64,000 nucleotides of DNA from Hirsutella rhossiliensis (lineage: Eukaryota; Ascomycota; Sordariomycetes; Hypocreales; Ophiocordycipitaceae), in the NCBI RefSeq assembly GCF_020360975.1, contig NW_025408672.1:2170001-2234000 (forward strand), read 5' to 3'. Positions 1-10,599 of the stretch are shown here, in pieces. The notes below the pieces were generated by a model. It ran no database searches, had not been told where the DNA came from, and was given only the letters and a program-made list of their open reading frames with translations. How positions within the stretch are numbered: the first letter of the stretch is position 1; each line of letters starts with the position of its first letter. The position numbers and the translations under genes were made by a program.

Positions 1-2
1 AC

Positions 3-890
3 CCCGTCACGGTCTCTTCCAAGGAGGTTCGCCGTACCTTGGGTAATATTAAATCGCAGAGATCCCATTAGCGCCGTTCCCATCAGCGCCCTTTACCGCT
101 TCTTAGAGTTCCCTATAACGAGATCCTCCGCGTCTTGCACGATATAGACCGCCGGCGCGATCAAGACCGAAGCCGCCGCCGTGAAGCTTAGTACCAATAT
201 ACCGCACATACGCAATAGCCGAACAATCCATCACCGAGACTAAGAGAAGAGCAAGTGCCTTCTACGCCACCCCCCGCGCAGCCAAAACAACATACGCAGC
301 CGCTAGCTATAGCCACTCTATTACCGAGACGACTAAGAGAGGAGCAAGCACCTCCCACTCTACCCCGCACGTAGTCGAAACGCTCGTCTAAAAGATATAC
401 GCAGCTGCCGACTACTCTATCACCGAAACGACACAGGGAAGAGGAAACACCTCCTACCCTGCCCCTTACGTAGCCAAAGGGCTCCTTTAAAAGTTACGCG
501 CAACCACTAGCCTCTCTATCACCGAATCGACACGCACTCCACCGCTTACGCGGCCAGGGCGCTCCCCCACAAGGCCCCGGCCGGCGCGAGAAACCGTTTA
601 ACTCTAACGAGAACTGTATTAAGTCTACTATATATAACTATAATACCTATTTCCGCTCTAAGGAGCAGGCATCATCAACGAAGTCTTAGTGCAACGAAGT
701 TCTACTTGCCCTTTAGGTAGTAGCTCCTAAATCGTTCTACTAAGCGTTTACGGATGAGAGGACGTTGCCGATTTCTCACTACATCTTCTGCTATAAGAAG
801 ACCCCGCCTTGCGAGCTCTCAACCATAGAGTGGAAGAAACCTTACCACAATTTATATAATAATATTACAGGGGCCAAAGAGCGTGATGTA
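3..890 (+). pseudogene. degenerate reading frame with 33-residue repeats
   Basis: One frame (codons at positions divisible by 3) stays coding-like from the window edge to about 890, then runs on without a shift into the FunK1-like segment. It is broken by TAG at 69, 189, 216, 372, 471, 687 and 714 and TAA at 741, which fits CAG/CAA codons mutated by RIP. The first 60 residues are basic (Arg/Gln rich). The middle is made of imperfect 33-residue repeats rich in Pro, Thr, Arg and Glu, with a recurring LREEQ.PP.LP-like core. A Lys/Tyr-rich stretch follows. I do not recognise the family. Either it is the 5' part of an unusual FunK1 gene or a separate dead gene fused by chance. The true start lies outside the window. 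Confidence 0.4.
225..560 (+). repeat. degenerate tandem repeat, period 90-99 bp
   Basis: The phrase TCACCGARAC and variants recurs at 231, 321, 420 and 519, spaced 90, 99 and 99 bp. The spacer sequence is also related (GAAGAG.AA.CACCTCC, then ACGTAGYC). Periods divisible by three keep one reading frame, so the array is best read as protein-coding repeats. Units 2 and 3 carry TAG where unit 1 has CAG. Confidence 0.6.
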
Positions 891-1384
891 CGGAATGGGT
901 TTAGGGACTTAATGCCGAAGATGGAAGCATTCGCAGGCGACCAAATTCCCACTCCTGTGACTCAGCGAAAGCTATTGGCTCAACCGAGGACACCACTGGT
1001 TGGTTCTATAGGCAAGCGCAGTCATCGATTTGGTTGCCCGACGATGCCGCCAACTGCAAGCGCCTCTGGTGTTGTGCACAATGGGCGAAACAGCAGTGCT
1101 GGCGTGAAGCGAACTTTAAGCGAAACTAATGCAGCTCTGCTGCCCAGCAAGCGATTCGGTTCAGCATCTCCAAACAAGGCAAATGCCGAACTCCTGCCGA
1201 ATCGGATTCACCGGCGGGTCATCCTTCGAGACTACGGGAAGCCGATTTACTAGGCCAGCTCCCGTGTGGCCTTGCTCACTGCCCTGGAGGAATGCATCAA
1301 AGACACAAATCGTTGCATAATGCTGGCCTTCTCTATAGAGACATCTCCGTCAACAATCTTGTAATGAAATGAGGACGAGAATAA
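890..1384 (+). pseudogene. FunK1-type fungal kinase, 5' part (interrupted)
   Basis: The reading frame contains phrases typical of the fungal kinase family FunK1 (Pkinase_fungal): KRTLSETNAALLPSKR, then HRRVILRDYGKPIY, then ASSRVALLTALEEC, then GLLYRDISVNNLVM. The last is the catalytic loop, with Tyr in place of the usual His of HRD. Lesions are visible: AAG to TAG at 1252, a frameshift near 1300 and one extra A near 1364. The coding sequence stops at the 5' LTR of a gypsy element and resumes at 6781. Joining the flanks over one copy of AATAA restores an E-D-E-N-N-P-S reading, so the element landed between the catalytic loop and the DFG-like motif. The kinase is dead both from the insertion and from its own lesions. 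Confidence 0.8.
1380..1384. repeat. target site duplication AATAA (left)
   Basis: AATAA directly precedes the 5' LTR and is repeated directly after the 3' LTR at 6781-6785. A 5-bp duplication is normal for gypsy integrases. Confidence 0.9.
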
Positions 1385-1570
1385 TGTAACGGGCAAGCCG
1401 CTTTAACGGCGGCTGCGCCGCCTAGCTTCTAGAACCTTCCATTGGCTCGAAGCTATAAAATGCCGTTATGCTCTTATGTAGTAGATTCTCTTTCTTTCTT
1501 TCTTTTCTATCTTGATAGTAAACAGCATAGGGACTAGTTAGTTGTATCAACTCACTAGAGGCCTTTCACA
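1385..1570 (+). repeat. gypsy 5' LTR with promoter
   Basis: 186 bp, TG...CA, identical at all positions to 6595-6780. It holds a TATA box (TATAAAA, 1454-1460) and a pyrimidine-rich run (1486-1508) ending at ATCTTGATAGTA (1509-1520). That layout places a likely transcription start near 1509, giving U3 1385-1508 and R/U5 after it. Confidence 0.9.
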
Positions 1571-1582
1571 TACTATCAAGAT
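1571..1582 (+). promoter_or_regulatory. self-priming primer-binding site
   Basis: TACTATCAAGAT begins at the first base after the LTR and is the exact reverse complement of ATCTTGATAGTA at 1509-1520 in the LTR. There is no TGG start as expected for pairing with a tRNA 3' end. In Tf1-type elements the 5' end of the mRNA folds back onto such a site and primes minus-strand synthesis. The matched segment sits where the transcript would start. The mechanism is inferred; the 12/12 complement is seen. Confidence 0.8.
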
Positions 1583-1660
1583 CACCGAAGACACTGAAGA
1601 CACTGAAGACACCAAAGTAACCGAGTCCCATCGGAGCCATTAGCATTCAGCGAAGTCGCG

Positions 1661-2851
1661 ATGGCCGAAGATAACAACAACATGCAGCCGGACGTCCTCA
1701 GCGCCCTGGTTGCCGAGATACGAAGTCTGAGAGAAGAGAATTCCCGAAGAAATACCCTGTTTGAAGAACGTTTTATTGCCTGGAACTCCAACAACACCAG
1801 CAAGCCCGTTCGTCTGAACTCCTAGAGCCAATGCCATCTGTCACCCCGGCTGTCCCCATCGAGGACACCCATGTGGCGCCAATCACAACCCTCACCCAAC
1901 CAAGCGCCCCAAATTACGAGACATCCTAAATTCGGCGGCGACAAGGCCCAGTGGCGAAGCTGGAAACTAGAAACCGAAGGAAAGCTACGAGTCGATAAAG
2001 AAGCCCTTGGAGATGCAGAAGGCCACTTTATGTACATCTTCATGAGCCTAGAAGGCAAGGCTAAAGACAACGTGACCACATTTGTGGAGATGCAAACCGA
2101 GAAGAGAACGTTCAATGTTGCTGAACTACTCAACCGTCTCGAATTGCTGTACGGGGAGAGGGATCGCAAGCAGAGCTACACGCAATCTGCATTCGATTAA
2201 GCAAGGAGAGAATGAACCATTCACGTCCTTTTACCCCCGCTTTGAGAGGGAGATCGCCAATGCCAACGCCGAGTATTGGCCAGACGACAGCAAGATTTCC
2301 TACCTCCAGGAGGCACTAAACGACAAAATGAAAGCAGCCCTCATAGGCTCTGACCCCTCTGCCATCAGCAGCTATGTTGGGCTGGCGAGGAGGTGCGATT
2401 CGCTGAGCAGCCAGATGGAACTGTTGGGTCAGTGGAAAGGCCCCGAGGCAACACAAAGAGTTCGGACAACTATGACAACTACCAGAACCATGGAGGCCAG
2501 TCTGCCCAGAAACAGTCTGCCCAGAAAACCGAAGTTAGACGAGAGGATATGATGGAATGGGAGCCAACTCTACAAGCATCCGCGAAAGTGAACGCTGCGC
2601 GCACCCGCAGTGATAAGAACACATATGGCTACCAATCCAAGCGACCAGAAGACCAAGCGCTGTTGGGCAAGCGTGCCCAGTGGGTCGACCAGGCCGAGAT
2701 GGACGCCCGTTACCGTGAAGGGCGTTGCCTCCGTTGTGGAAGAGACAACTGCAGAATCGAGCGCTGTCCATTGGCTGCGCCTATCCGACCCGCAAACACG
2801 ACCCGACGCACTCAGGTCAATGCCGTGACCCCTTCGACCAGCGGTCACTAA
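1661..2851 (+). pseudogene. gag: gypsy Gag, broken
   Basis: Starts at the first ATG after the PBS (1661; reads MAEDNNNMQPD). A TAG follows at 1823, after which the same frame continues with a capsid-like retrotransposon Gag region (KFGGDKAQWRSW ... LYGERDRKQS). A frame change near 2190 and a compensating one near 2450 lead to a basic C-terminus and one zinc knuckle (CLRCGRDNCRIERC, about 2728-2769). The knuckle has the spacing C-x2-C-x4-C-x4-C, so the usual His of CCHC is replaced by Cys. The first frame ends with TAA at 2849-2851. A short acidic linker in the next frame (starting at 2850, stop TAG 2904) joins it to pol. The native element probably made one Gag-Pol polyprotein, like other Tf1/sushi-type elements. 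Confidence 0.8.
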
Positions 2852-2906
2852 AGCCGAGATCGCCGAAGACGATGCTTCTTCTCATAGCGATGAAGATTCA
2901 GACTAG

Positions 2907-5900
2907 GGACACGCGGCGGCTGTGAGAGAATGGGATGTGAGCGGAAAAGCAAAAATGGACGGAGAACCGTTCATAGCAGACGTCAGGGTGAACGGCACAG
3001 ACTTTGTGCCATCTCTTGTCGACTATGGCTGCCTCTGCTACGGCGCGGTCAGCAAGCGCACATTTCTCTCTCCAGTTGCCACATATACGCGTCCAGCCGC
3101 GCATCTTGGAGAATGCAGCGGGAGACGGCAAGGAGGTCAAAATCGACAAGATCACGTATGTGTCGATCGACCTCGATGGACATCAGCAGCATCGTGTTTT
3201 CATGTACGTCATCGACGATCTGAACTGGGATATGATCCTGGGTAAACGATGGATGGAAGACCAGGATGTTCACATCCATGCGAAGGAAGGATATCTCGAG
3301 ATCGGGTCAATGGAGTCCAAGTACGAGACCGACGACGTTACCAGCCTCCTCAGCTAGACGTCTCTAATGTCATGGCCGCAACCTTTTAGCAGAAGCACGC
3401 CGTGACAAACGCAAAGGCGGCATTGGAGTTCACTCGGTCACAATGGCGGATATTGACAAGGCCCTAAGACCGAAACCGAAGACTGACGTAATGGAGAAGC
3501 TGCCACCACAGTACCACAAGTGGTCTCGAGCTTTCTCTCAGCAACTGGCCGACCAGCTGCCCCCTCATCGGCCAGGTGTGGACCTGAAGATCGAAGTGCT
3601 GAAAGACGAGCATGGCCGAGAGGAGCCCTACCCTGGGGACCGCTTTACAGCATGTCCCGCGAGGAGCTATTGGTGCTACGAAAGACCCTCACAGAACTAC
3701 TCGACAAGGGATTTATTAGAGTCAGCAGCTCGCCAGCCGCAGCACCAGTCCTTATGGTGAAGAAGCCCGGCGGAGGCATCCGCTTCTGCGTGGATTACAG
3801 AGGTTTGAATCACATAACGAAGAGGACCGCTATCCCTTGCCTTTACTGAGCGAGACCTTGCGAACGATAGCCAAGGCAAGGTGGTTCACCAAGGTAGATG
3901 TTATAGCAGCGTTCCATAAGATCAGGGTCGCCCCTGGCGACGAAGAAAAGACAGCCTTCAGAACGCGCTATGGATCCTTCGAATGGCTGGTAGTTCCATT
4001 CGGCCTGACAGGCGCACCAGCAGCCTTTCAGCGGTATATTAACAGCGTGCTCCAGGATTACCTCGATGATTTTGTGTCAGCGTATATCGACGATGTCCTG
4101 ATCTTCTCCTCTGGAAGCCTGCAAGACCACCGCGACAAAGTCGGCAAGGTCCTCCAACGACTGATGGACGCTGGGCTGCAACTGGACATCAACAAGAGCG
4201 AATTCGAAGTCAAGGCTGTGAAATACCTTGGGTTCATCATCGAGGCGGAGTGTGGGATCCGAGTCGACCCAGAGAAGGTTGAGGCTGTGAAGGGATGGGC
4301 AACCCGACGAATATTAAATCCGTGAGGAGTTTTATCGGATTCGCGAACTTCTACAGGGTGTTTATGCCAGACTTCTCGGTGATAGCGGAGCCGCTAACGC
4401 GGCTAACGAAGAAGGACGTGCCATTCCGTTGGGATGGATTGTGCGAAGAAGCCTTCGAGAAGCTCAAGGACCTGTTGATCACGGCCCCGATCCTTGCACT
4501 TCCATCCAGAAAGGAGACTATCGTGGAAGCGGACGCTTCAGGATTCGCGTCGGGAGGCGTGCTCCTGCAGAGAGATGATAAGGATGGACTGGTACGACCT
4601 GTCGCATACTTCTCGAAGAAACATTCGGCAGCCGAAGCGAACTACGCTATCCATGACAAGGAGCTACTCGCCATTCTCAGATGTTTGGAGCAGTGGGAAC
4701 CAGAGCTACGGGCAGTAGAGCACTTCAAGATCCTAACGGACCACAAGAACCTGAGATACTTCTACTCGGAAAGGAGGTTGACAGAGAGACAAGTGCGGTG
4801 GTCGGAGTTCCTATCACAGTTCCAATTCAAGCTCGAATGGAGGCCGGGCCGCAAGGGCGGATTGCCTGACGCGCTCTCTCGACGGGACCAGGATATGCCG
4901 GCAAACTACTCCGATGAACGACTAAAGGGACGCATTATGAGGCTATTCCAAGACGACCACCTTAGAAGGGTCCCAATATCGACATTGTCTACCAACACCG
5001 ATGGTGCCCAGGAAATCAACTTCGGAAAAGAGATCAGGATATTTGAAGATGAGGAGTTACAGCAGCTGTGGCACGCCGCACGCCAAGAAGACAAGCTCTA
5101 TCAAGAACTCACGAAGCTGGTAGCAGATGGAGCGAAGAGTTTGCCAACAGGATTACAGAAGGAGAAGGTTGTCAGCATTTCAGAATGCTCGTTAGACAAT
5201 AGGGGCCTGCTGTGCTTTAGAGAACGCGTCTGGATACCCGGTTCGGAGCCGCTACGTACGAAGATCATCCAGGAAACTCACGACTCTCATATCACCGGAC
5301 ATCCTGGAAGGGACCTCACGTACTCGACTCTGTCGAGACGCTTCTTCTGGCCGGGTGCCGCTAGCGATGTACGTCGGTTTGTGCGCAACTGCGAGGTTTG
5401 CGGACGAAACACCATCTGGAGGATACAAAGAAAGGACTCCTAAAGCCGCTCCTATTCCGCAACGCATATGGGCGAAATTACCATTGACTTTATTACTGAC
5501 CTCCACCGTCGGGGAAAGATGGCGCGACGAACTGCATGGTGGTCACGGACCGACTCACCAAAGGCGTCGAACTCGAAGGATTACACGATATTTCTTCAGA
5601 AGCGGTTGCAAGAAGACTCTTCGAACGACACTACCCTGTCCATGGCATCCCAACGGCTATTACCAGTGATCGGGGTCCCCAGTTTGTCAGTGGTATGTGG
5701 AAACACTTCTGTCAGCTGCTAGGGATCGAGCAGCGGTTGTCAACGGCGTACCATCCACAAACCGACGGTGCAACAGAACGAATGAACCAAGAGGTAGAGG
5801 ATTCTTCGGATATGGACAAACTATCTGCAGGAGAACTGGTTGGACTTGCTTCCAGTCGCGATGGCGACAATTAACGAGCAGGAAGCAACCTCCACCGGAC

Positions 5901-6599
5901 TGAGTCCGTTCTTCTTCATGCACGGCTACCACAATGAGCCAATCCAGTTAGTTGAGCATCGAAGCACGGAAGACACAACACAGGAAGAAGCTGCAGCGGA
6001 GGATTTTATTCAGAGACTACAGGATGCCACGGAGTTTGCGCAAGCAGCGATAGCTATGGCCCAGGAAATACAGCAAGCGCAAGCCAACAAGCACAGGACA
6101 GCCGCACCGAGATACAAGCCTGGGGATTGGGTATACCTCAACTTGAGAAATGTCAAAACATCGCGACCCTGCAAGAAGCTCGATTGGTTACATGCCAAAT
6201 ATCAAGTGCTCACCGAAGTCAGCCCACATGCCTATAGGTTGGATGTGCCTGGACGTATCCATCCAGTCTTTCACGTCGATCTACTCCGGCCAGTACCCGG
6301 AGACCCATTGCCTTCGCAGAAAATCGATCAAGAGAGTGCCCCACCGGTGCTGGTGGACGGCCAAGAAATGTACCTCGTCGAAAGGATTCTGGATGAAAGA
6401 ATGGAAGGTACGCATAAGAAGGTGCTCGTAAAATGGCATGATTACTCGCAGCCTACGTGAGCCCCTTCCCACTATTCGACACACTGATGCATGGAAGCAA
6501 TGGAAGAAACATAAAAGAGTGTCACCTTCTCAAGTCATCTTGACACAGATTGCCACGATCCCAAGGAAGAGAAACGTTGGACGGGAGGAGGTAATGTAA
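2907..6599 (+). pseudogene. pol: gypsy Pol polyprotein, broken
   Basis: In order: aspartic protease (about 2950-3330) with LVDYG where LVDSG or LVDTG is expected, so the active site is lost; reverse transcriptase (about 3690-4290) with FCVDYRGLN and YIDD (4083-4094); RNase H (about 4440-4870) with ADASGF and the TDHKNLRYF region; integrase zinc region (about 5276-5405, His pair then CEVCG); integrase core (about 5530-5800) with MVVTDRLTKG, SDRGPQF and HPQTDGATER; and a C-terminal chromodomain (about 6366-6470). Frame changes occur near 3080, 3360-3440, 3635, 3840 and 4290, several between 5430 and 5530, near 5800-5850, and two bases are missing at 6458 inside the chromodomain Trp codon. The native stop is TAA at 6597-6599, within the LTR. 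Confidence 0.85.
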
Positions 6600-6780
6600 C
6601 GGGCAAGCCGCTTTAACGGCGGCTGCGCCGCCTAGCTTCTAGAACCTTCCATTGGCTCGAAGCTATAAAATGCCGTTATGCTCTTATGTAGTAGATTCTC
6701 TTTCTTTCTTTCTTTTCTATCTTGATAGTAAACAGCATAGGGACTAGTTAGTTGTATCAACTCACTAGAGGCCTTTCACA
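6595..6780 (+). repeat. gypsy 3' LTR
   Basis: Identical over 186 bp to the 5' LTR. Preceded by the purine tract GGGAGGAGG plus TAA and followed by the target duplication AATAA. Confidence 0.92.
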
Positions 6781-7172
6781 AATAACCCTTCTAAGACGGC
6801 CTTCTTGATCGACCTTGGCCTTCCTATACGAGAGCGACGAGAAGGCGCCTCCGGGGCGAAGAGGAAGATTGGCACGAGAGCGTTCATGGCTATAGGAGCT
6901 CTGTTGGGCGATCAGCACTCTTTCATGCACGATCTGGAGTCGTTTTCTGGGTTCTCTTCTGGATATGTATTCACTATAATGCCCCGCATTAGCGTGCTAG
7001 GGTAGTTTGTCGATACGAGAAGTGGAACTACGTTGATGTAGAGGAGTTAGTAGAATTAAAGTCGGGCTTGGTGAGCAACGAACGGCACTTTCTAAGTTAG
7101 ATAGGCCGATCTTTTACCCCATATTTCGAGGCCCTGGTTCCGTGGGTAAACAAGCTGCGTCGGCTACTGTTC
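6781..7172 (+). pseudogene. FunK1-type fungal kinase, 3' part
   Basis: Continues the kinase after the gypsy insertion: AFLIDLGLPIRERREG (DFG-equivalent region, with Gly-Leu-Pro where FunK1 usually has Asp-Leu-Ala), GTRAFMAIGALLGDQHSF and MHDLESF (peptide-binding part). Then, after frame changes in 6950-7016, come EKWNYVDVEELVELKSGL, TAG at 7077, and SFTPYFEALVPWVNKLRRLL (about 7083-7160), the usual FunK1 C-terminal block. These phrases fit the family very closely. FunK1 proteins are an expanded ascomycete/basidiomycete kinase family and often occur as pseudogenes near transposons. Confidence 0.82.
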
Positions 7173-8217
7173 CCAGGCCCGTGTTTACCGGGAAGGCCGC
7201 CGGGATGCGGCGTAGGTCGATGCCGGCTGTCGCGGATGTGGGTCCGGATTGCATATCGTTCGTGGTTTCGAGCCGGAGCGTCGGCTTTGAGTCAGACGAA
7301 GACGCGGAGGTCTTATTTGGTGGGGTTAGGGATGGTCGTCCTCAGAGACGAGGGATTGTTTGTTGTTGGCTTTGCTAGGGTAGGGCAGACGCAGTAGAGC
7401 TTAACTACCCCTATATCGTTTTGCCGGCGGTGCGGCCTACTGCGACGCTGCTATAGGTAGGCCTAGGGGCCTAGGGCGCCTTAAAGTCGGTGAGCGCTTA
7501 AGTCTAATAATCAAGAAAACTAGTAGAGAGCTATTACGTAATACTATATTTAAGGCTAGATATAAACTATATAGCCGTTTATTTAATAAACTTATAAAAG
7601 GCTTAAAAAACTACTAGCTTAGCGCTATTAGCTTTTATTTAGTCGCGGGTAAGCTTAGTTACGGATTCGATAATAGAGACTAGCGGATAGTTAGCGGTTA
7701 TAGTTAAGTTTAATAGATCTAAAATATATTTAGGCTATACTCCTTCCGTAACGGTAGTATTAATAGTTCTATTATAAAGACTATTACGCTATATAGGTAA
7801 AAGGAGAACGCGAGCTCTAATAAGTGCGCTGTAATTAATATATATATCTAATAAACGCGTCTTCCGATAAGTTCTACTAAGAGGCAAGGATAGTAATCGG
7901 GCTAGCTTCGAGGTACGAGAGATAAGTTAATTAGGCGAGCCTTAGCTAGTAAGCTATTTCGAAGCTACGTTATATAAGCTAGTCGGGCTAAGTTTAGCGG
8001 CGTATAAATACTAAGGTCGAAGGGATCTAAGGTAGTAGGCGAGCCCGGAGTAAGAGCTATAGCTAGTACTAAAGCTTATATAAAACGTAGTAGCGACGTT
8101 TTTAAATATAGCTATTAAGTAAATCGGTATATAAATAGGCTATATATAGTATCTATATTATTTATATTAGTAGCTACCTATATACGCTAAAGATTAAAGT
8201 ATAAACTTAATATAGAG
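7173..8217. other. no gene recognised; RIP boundary
   Basis: GC-balanced to about 7480, then AT-rich with CpA/TpG almost absent. A coding-like stretch with few stops occurs on the + strand around 7850-8190 but matches no family I know. No LTR or inverted repeat was found. Confidence 0.4.
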
Positions 8218-10285
8218 GAGTATTACTATTTATATAGATAAAAATCTCTATTTATATAGACGATCTACTTTTTCTATATATACCCCGCCCGCCTAAGCCC
8301 CGCTACCTAATTTAGCTATACTAATATAGTAAAGGAGGGAGCCGTGCTAAGTATAGCGTAAAGCCCCGCTAAGCGAGAAATCTACCCTTCCTACCTATAT
8401 TATAAAGTAAAGCTATTCGCGATATTAGACCTATAATTTATCCTTAACGAGCCTACTAAAGAGCTTACTAAAGAGCCTACTAAAGAGCTCGTTAGGTTAC
8501 TAATTCCTCCTCTACTGCCCTCGCTAACCTTTAACTCTTTTAACGAGCTCTATAACTTCCTTTAAAGCTTCTATTATAATAATAGCGCTGCTATTATTAA
8601 GAGCTCTAGCTTATATAAGTATAAGACTAATAGGTAGGTCTTACTTATATACGTTATATTTATTTAAAACTTTAGCCTTTAGCGAGCTTTATTAAGTAGC
8701 GGCCTTTATAAAGCTTCCTTATAAAAGCTTAATTACCCCGTTAAGATTATTATATCTATAATAAAGAGATTCTACTAAAACTAGACTTTTCGCGTTAATA
8801 ATAGTTAATATAACTATAGGCAATTAATCGACCTTTTAACTTATAACGTTTATTACCGCTAAACCTAAGTATAGTAAAAGCTTAATAGAAGCCTTTCTAA
8901 GTATTATGCCCTCCTAGCTTACGAGATAGCTTTAATTATTAGGGACTCTATTAAAGAGAGCTTCTTTTACTAACGGGATATATATAACGACCGCTAGAAG
9001 ATCTATACCACGGCCCTTAATAGTAAGACTATAACCTAGGCCTTTATTAATTACTATAAGAATATACCCTTATATTCCTATTATACTATTATAAAGAAAT
9101 AATAAGTATAAGGAGGCTCTATAAAATAAGCTAGTAGAAAGAGGCTCTATAATATAGTCTAAGGGAATATTAGGGGCTAGCATATACTTAGCGTAGTAGT
9201 ATAAGGCTAAATAATTATTTATCTAAAGCTAAGGAGAAAGGAGGAAAACTCTATCCTAGTCGTACTAGTTATCTATCTTCCTTAGTCCCTAGCTCGACCT
9301 ATATTTAGGTGCTATTCGGCCTAAGTTTAGGTTAAGCTCTATCTATATATAGGTCTACTTTAGCACGACTTTAGTACGGTCGCTATAGTATAACCTTAGC
9401 CCTCTATAAGCGCAGCCTATAATAAGGAATAACCTTTAAAGATAAAAGACCTTTACTAAATAACTATAGCTTCCTTAAGGAAAGGTAGGTTAAGATAAGC
9501 CTATCTTAATAAGTAGAAATATATATAAATTATATAAGTTAATTATAAGTAGAACGGATACCTTATTACCTATTTTAGCTTAGCGGTTTTAAAGATATCT
9601 ATAATATAAGAATAGGTAGGGCATAGAATATTCTAGTTAAATCTACTACCTATATTAAAACCTATAATCTTACGTTAACTATTATACTATAATTAAGCTA
9701 CTTACTAAATCTAGAAGATATATTATAAATAGAGCTTTTTAGGTACTATAGAGTATACTAAAAAGCTAACTAATTAGTTTACTAGTTAATAAGTAATAGT
9801 CTATAAAGAATAATAGATTTCCCTAAGAATAGTAGGATATATAAGTAAGTTTATAAGTATCCTATATAACGCTATTCTTTTAATATATTATTTAGCCCCT
9901 TATATACTTATTATAATTTCTAAACGAAAAATCCTACTATATACCTCTTTAACCTTTCCCTTTACTTATATTATCGATTATATAATTCTATACTTAATAC
10001 TTATACCGTTTTATAATTACCTTTAACGCGGCAGCCTTAAGTATATATTTAAATTTAATAATAATAATAATAAGTAGAAAGTTAAAGCTATCCTTTAAAT
10101 ATACCCTTAGTATAAGTAGATATAGAAGCGCTTTCTAGAAGTCTTAGGACTTAATAATATATATAAAATATATTAGTTTAAAATATATTTCCTTTAAGCT
10201 TTTAAAGTTATTAATTAATAGTTTATAGCTAACTTTACTTTTAGCCTTATTAATATAAAGAAGGAGGAAGAGTTTTAATAGCTAT
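8218..10285 (+). mobile_element. MULE DNA transposon copy D, RIP-degraded
   Basis: Starts with terminal sequence GAGTATTACTATTTATATAG, a RIP version of the undamaged terminus at 45302 read on the other strand. After about 140 bp the + strand encodes a degraded MULE/FAR1-type transposase: FNSFNELYNFLQSF (zinc-associated N-terminal motif) and, near 8900-9000, SIKESFFY.RDIYNDR. At 9055-10015 it is interrupted by an LTR-like insertion and then continues with SLKYI.KF and VLGLNNIYKI. Similarity to the sister copy at 19972 ends near 10285, so the catalytic half is missing. Stops are mostly TAG/TAA at former Gln or Trp codons. Confidence 0.7.
9055..10015. repeat. 961-bp LTR-like insertion in MULE D
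   Basis: The sister MULE reads ATTAC straight into CTTTAACGCGG at about 20762-20780. In copy D this point holds 961 extra bases flanked by ATTAC on both sides (9050-9054 and 10016-10020). The insert begins TATAAG and ends TTTTATA, which are RIP forms of TG...CA. A 5-bp duplication with TG...CA ends is what a solo LTR leaves. No coding content is seen and the parent family is not in the window. Confidence 0.65.
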
Positions 10286-10599
10286 TATAAAGTAAGTAAA
10301 AGGTTATACTATAAGTGCCTTTTATTATATTTTAATAATAAGCTATATAGGATCTAACTATATACTACGCTTACTACTACTAAATACGCGTTTATATATA
10401 TAGCTTACCTTATATTATAACGCTATTAGCTAAGGTCTAGGCTAATACTTAGACCTATACTAAGGGTAAATACCCTTATATATAGTCCCTGCCCTTTTCT
10501 TTATAGGCGGTCCCTTATAATATTAATCCTATACCTTAGCGTATAGCTAAGAGGTAAATAACTTACTAGCGCGCCTTTATTACTCTTTCCTTTTAACTA

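Larger units (their letters stand above)
1385..6780 (+). mobile_element. full-length Ty3/gypsy chromovirus
   Basis: Complete LTR retrotransposon of 5396 bp bounded by two identical 186-bp LTRs (TGTAAC...TTTCACA) and a 5-bp target duplication. Domain order is gag with zinc knuckle, protease, reverse transcriptase, RNase H, integrase, then a C-terminal chromodomain, which is the chromovirus arrangement. The polyprotein stop TAA (6597-6599) lies inside the first bases of the 3' LTR. A purine tract (GGGAGGAGG, 6583-6591) precedes the 3' LTR. Unlike nearly all other repeats here it has no CpA depletion, so it probably arrived after the last RIP episode. The coding region nevertheless carries at least two nonsense codons and about a dozen frame changes, so this copy is defective. 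Confidence 0.92.

Noticed and set aside
188..370. Minus-strand Cys-rich 60-residue ORF
   Set aside because: Antisense shadow of the 33-residue repeat frame; Cys arises from repeat composition.
225..560. CRISPR-like array
   Set aside because: The repeats are imperfect over their full 90-99 bp, keep a reading frame and lack constant repeats with unique spacers; the context is a fungus.
7142..7378. 78-residue ORF after the FunK1 fragment
   Set aside because: It begins with GTG and is out of frame with the kinase C-terminal block it overlaps.
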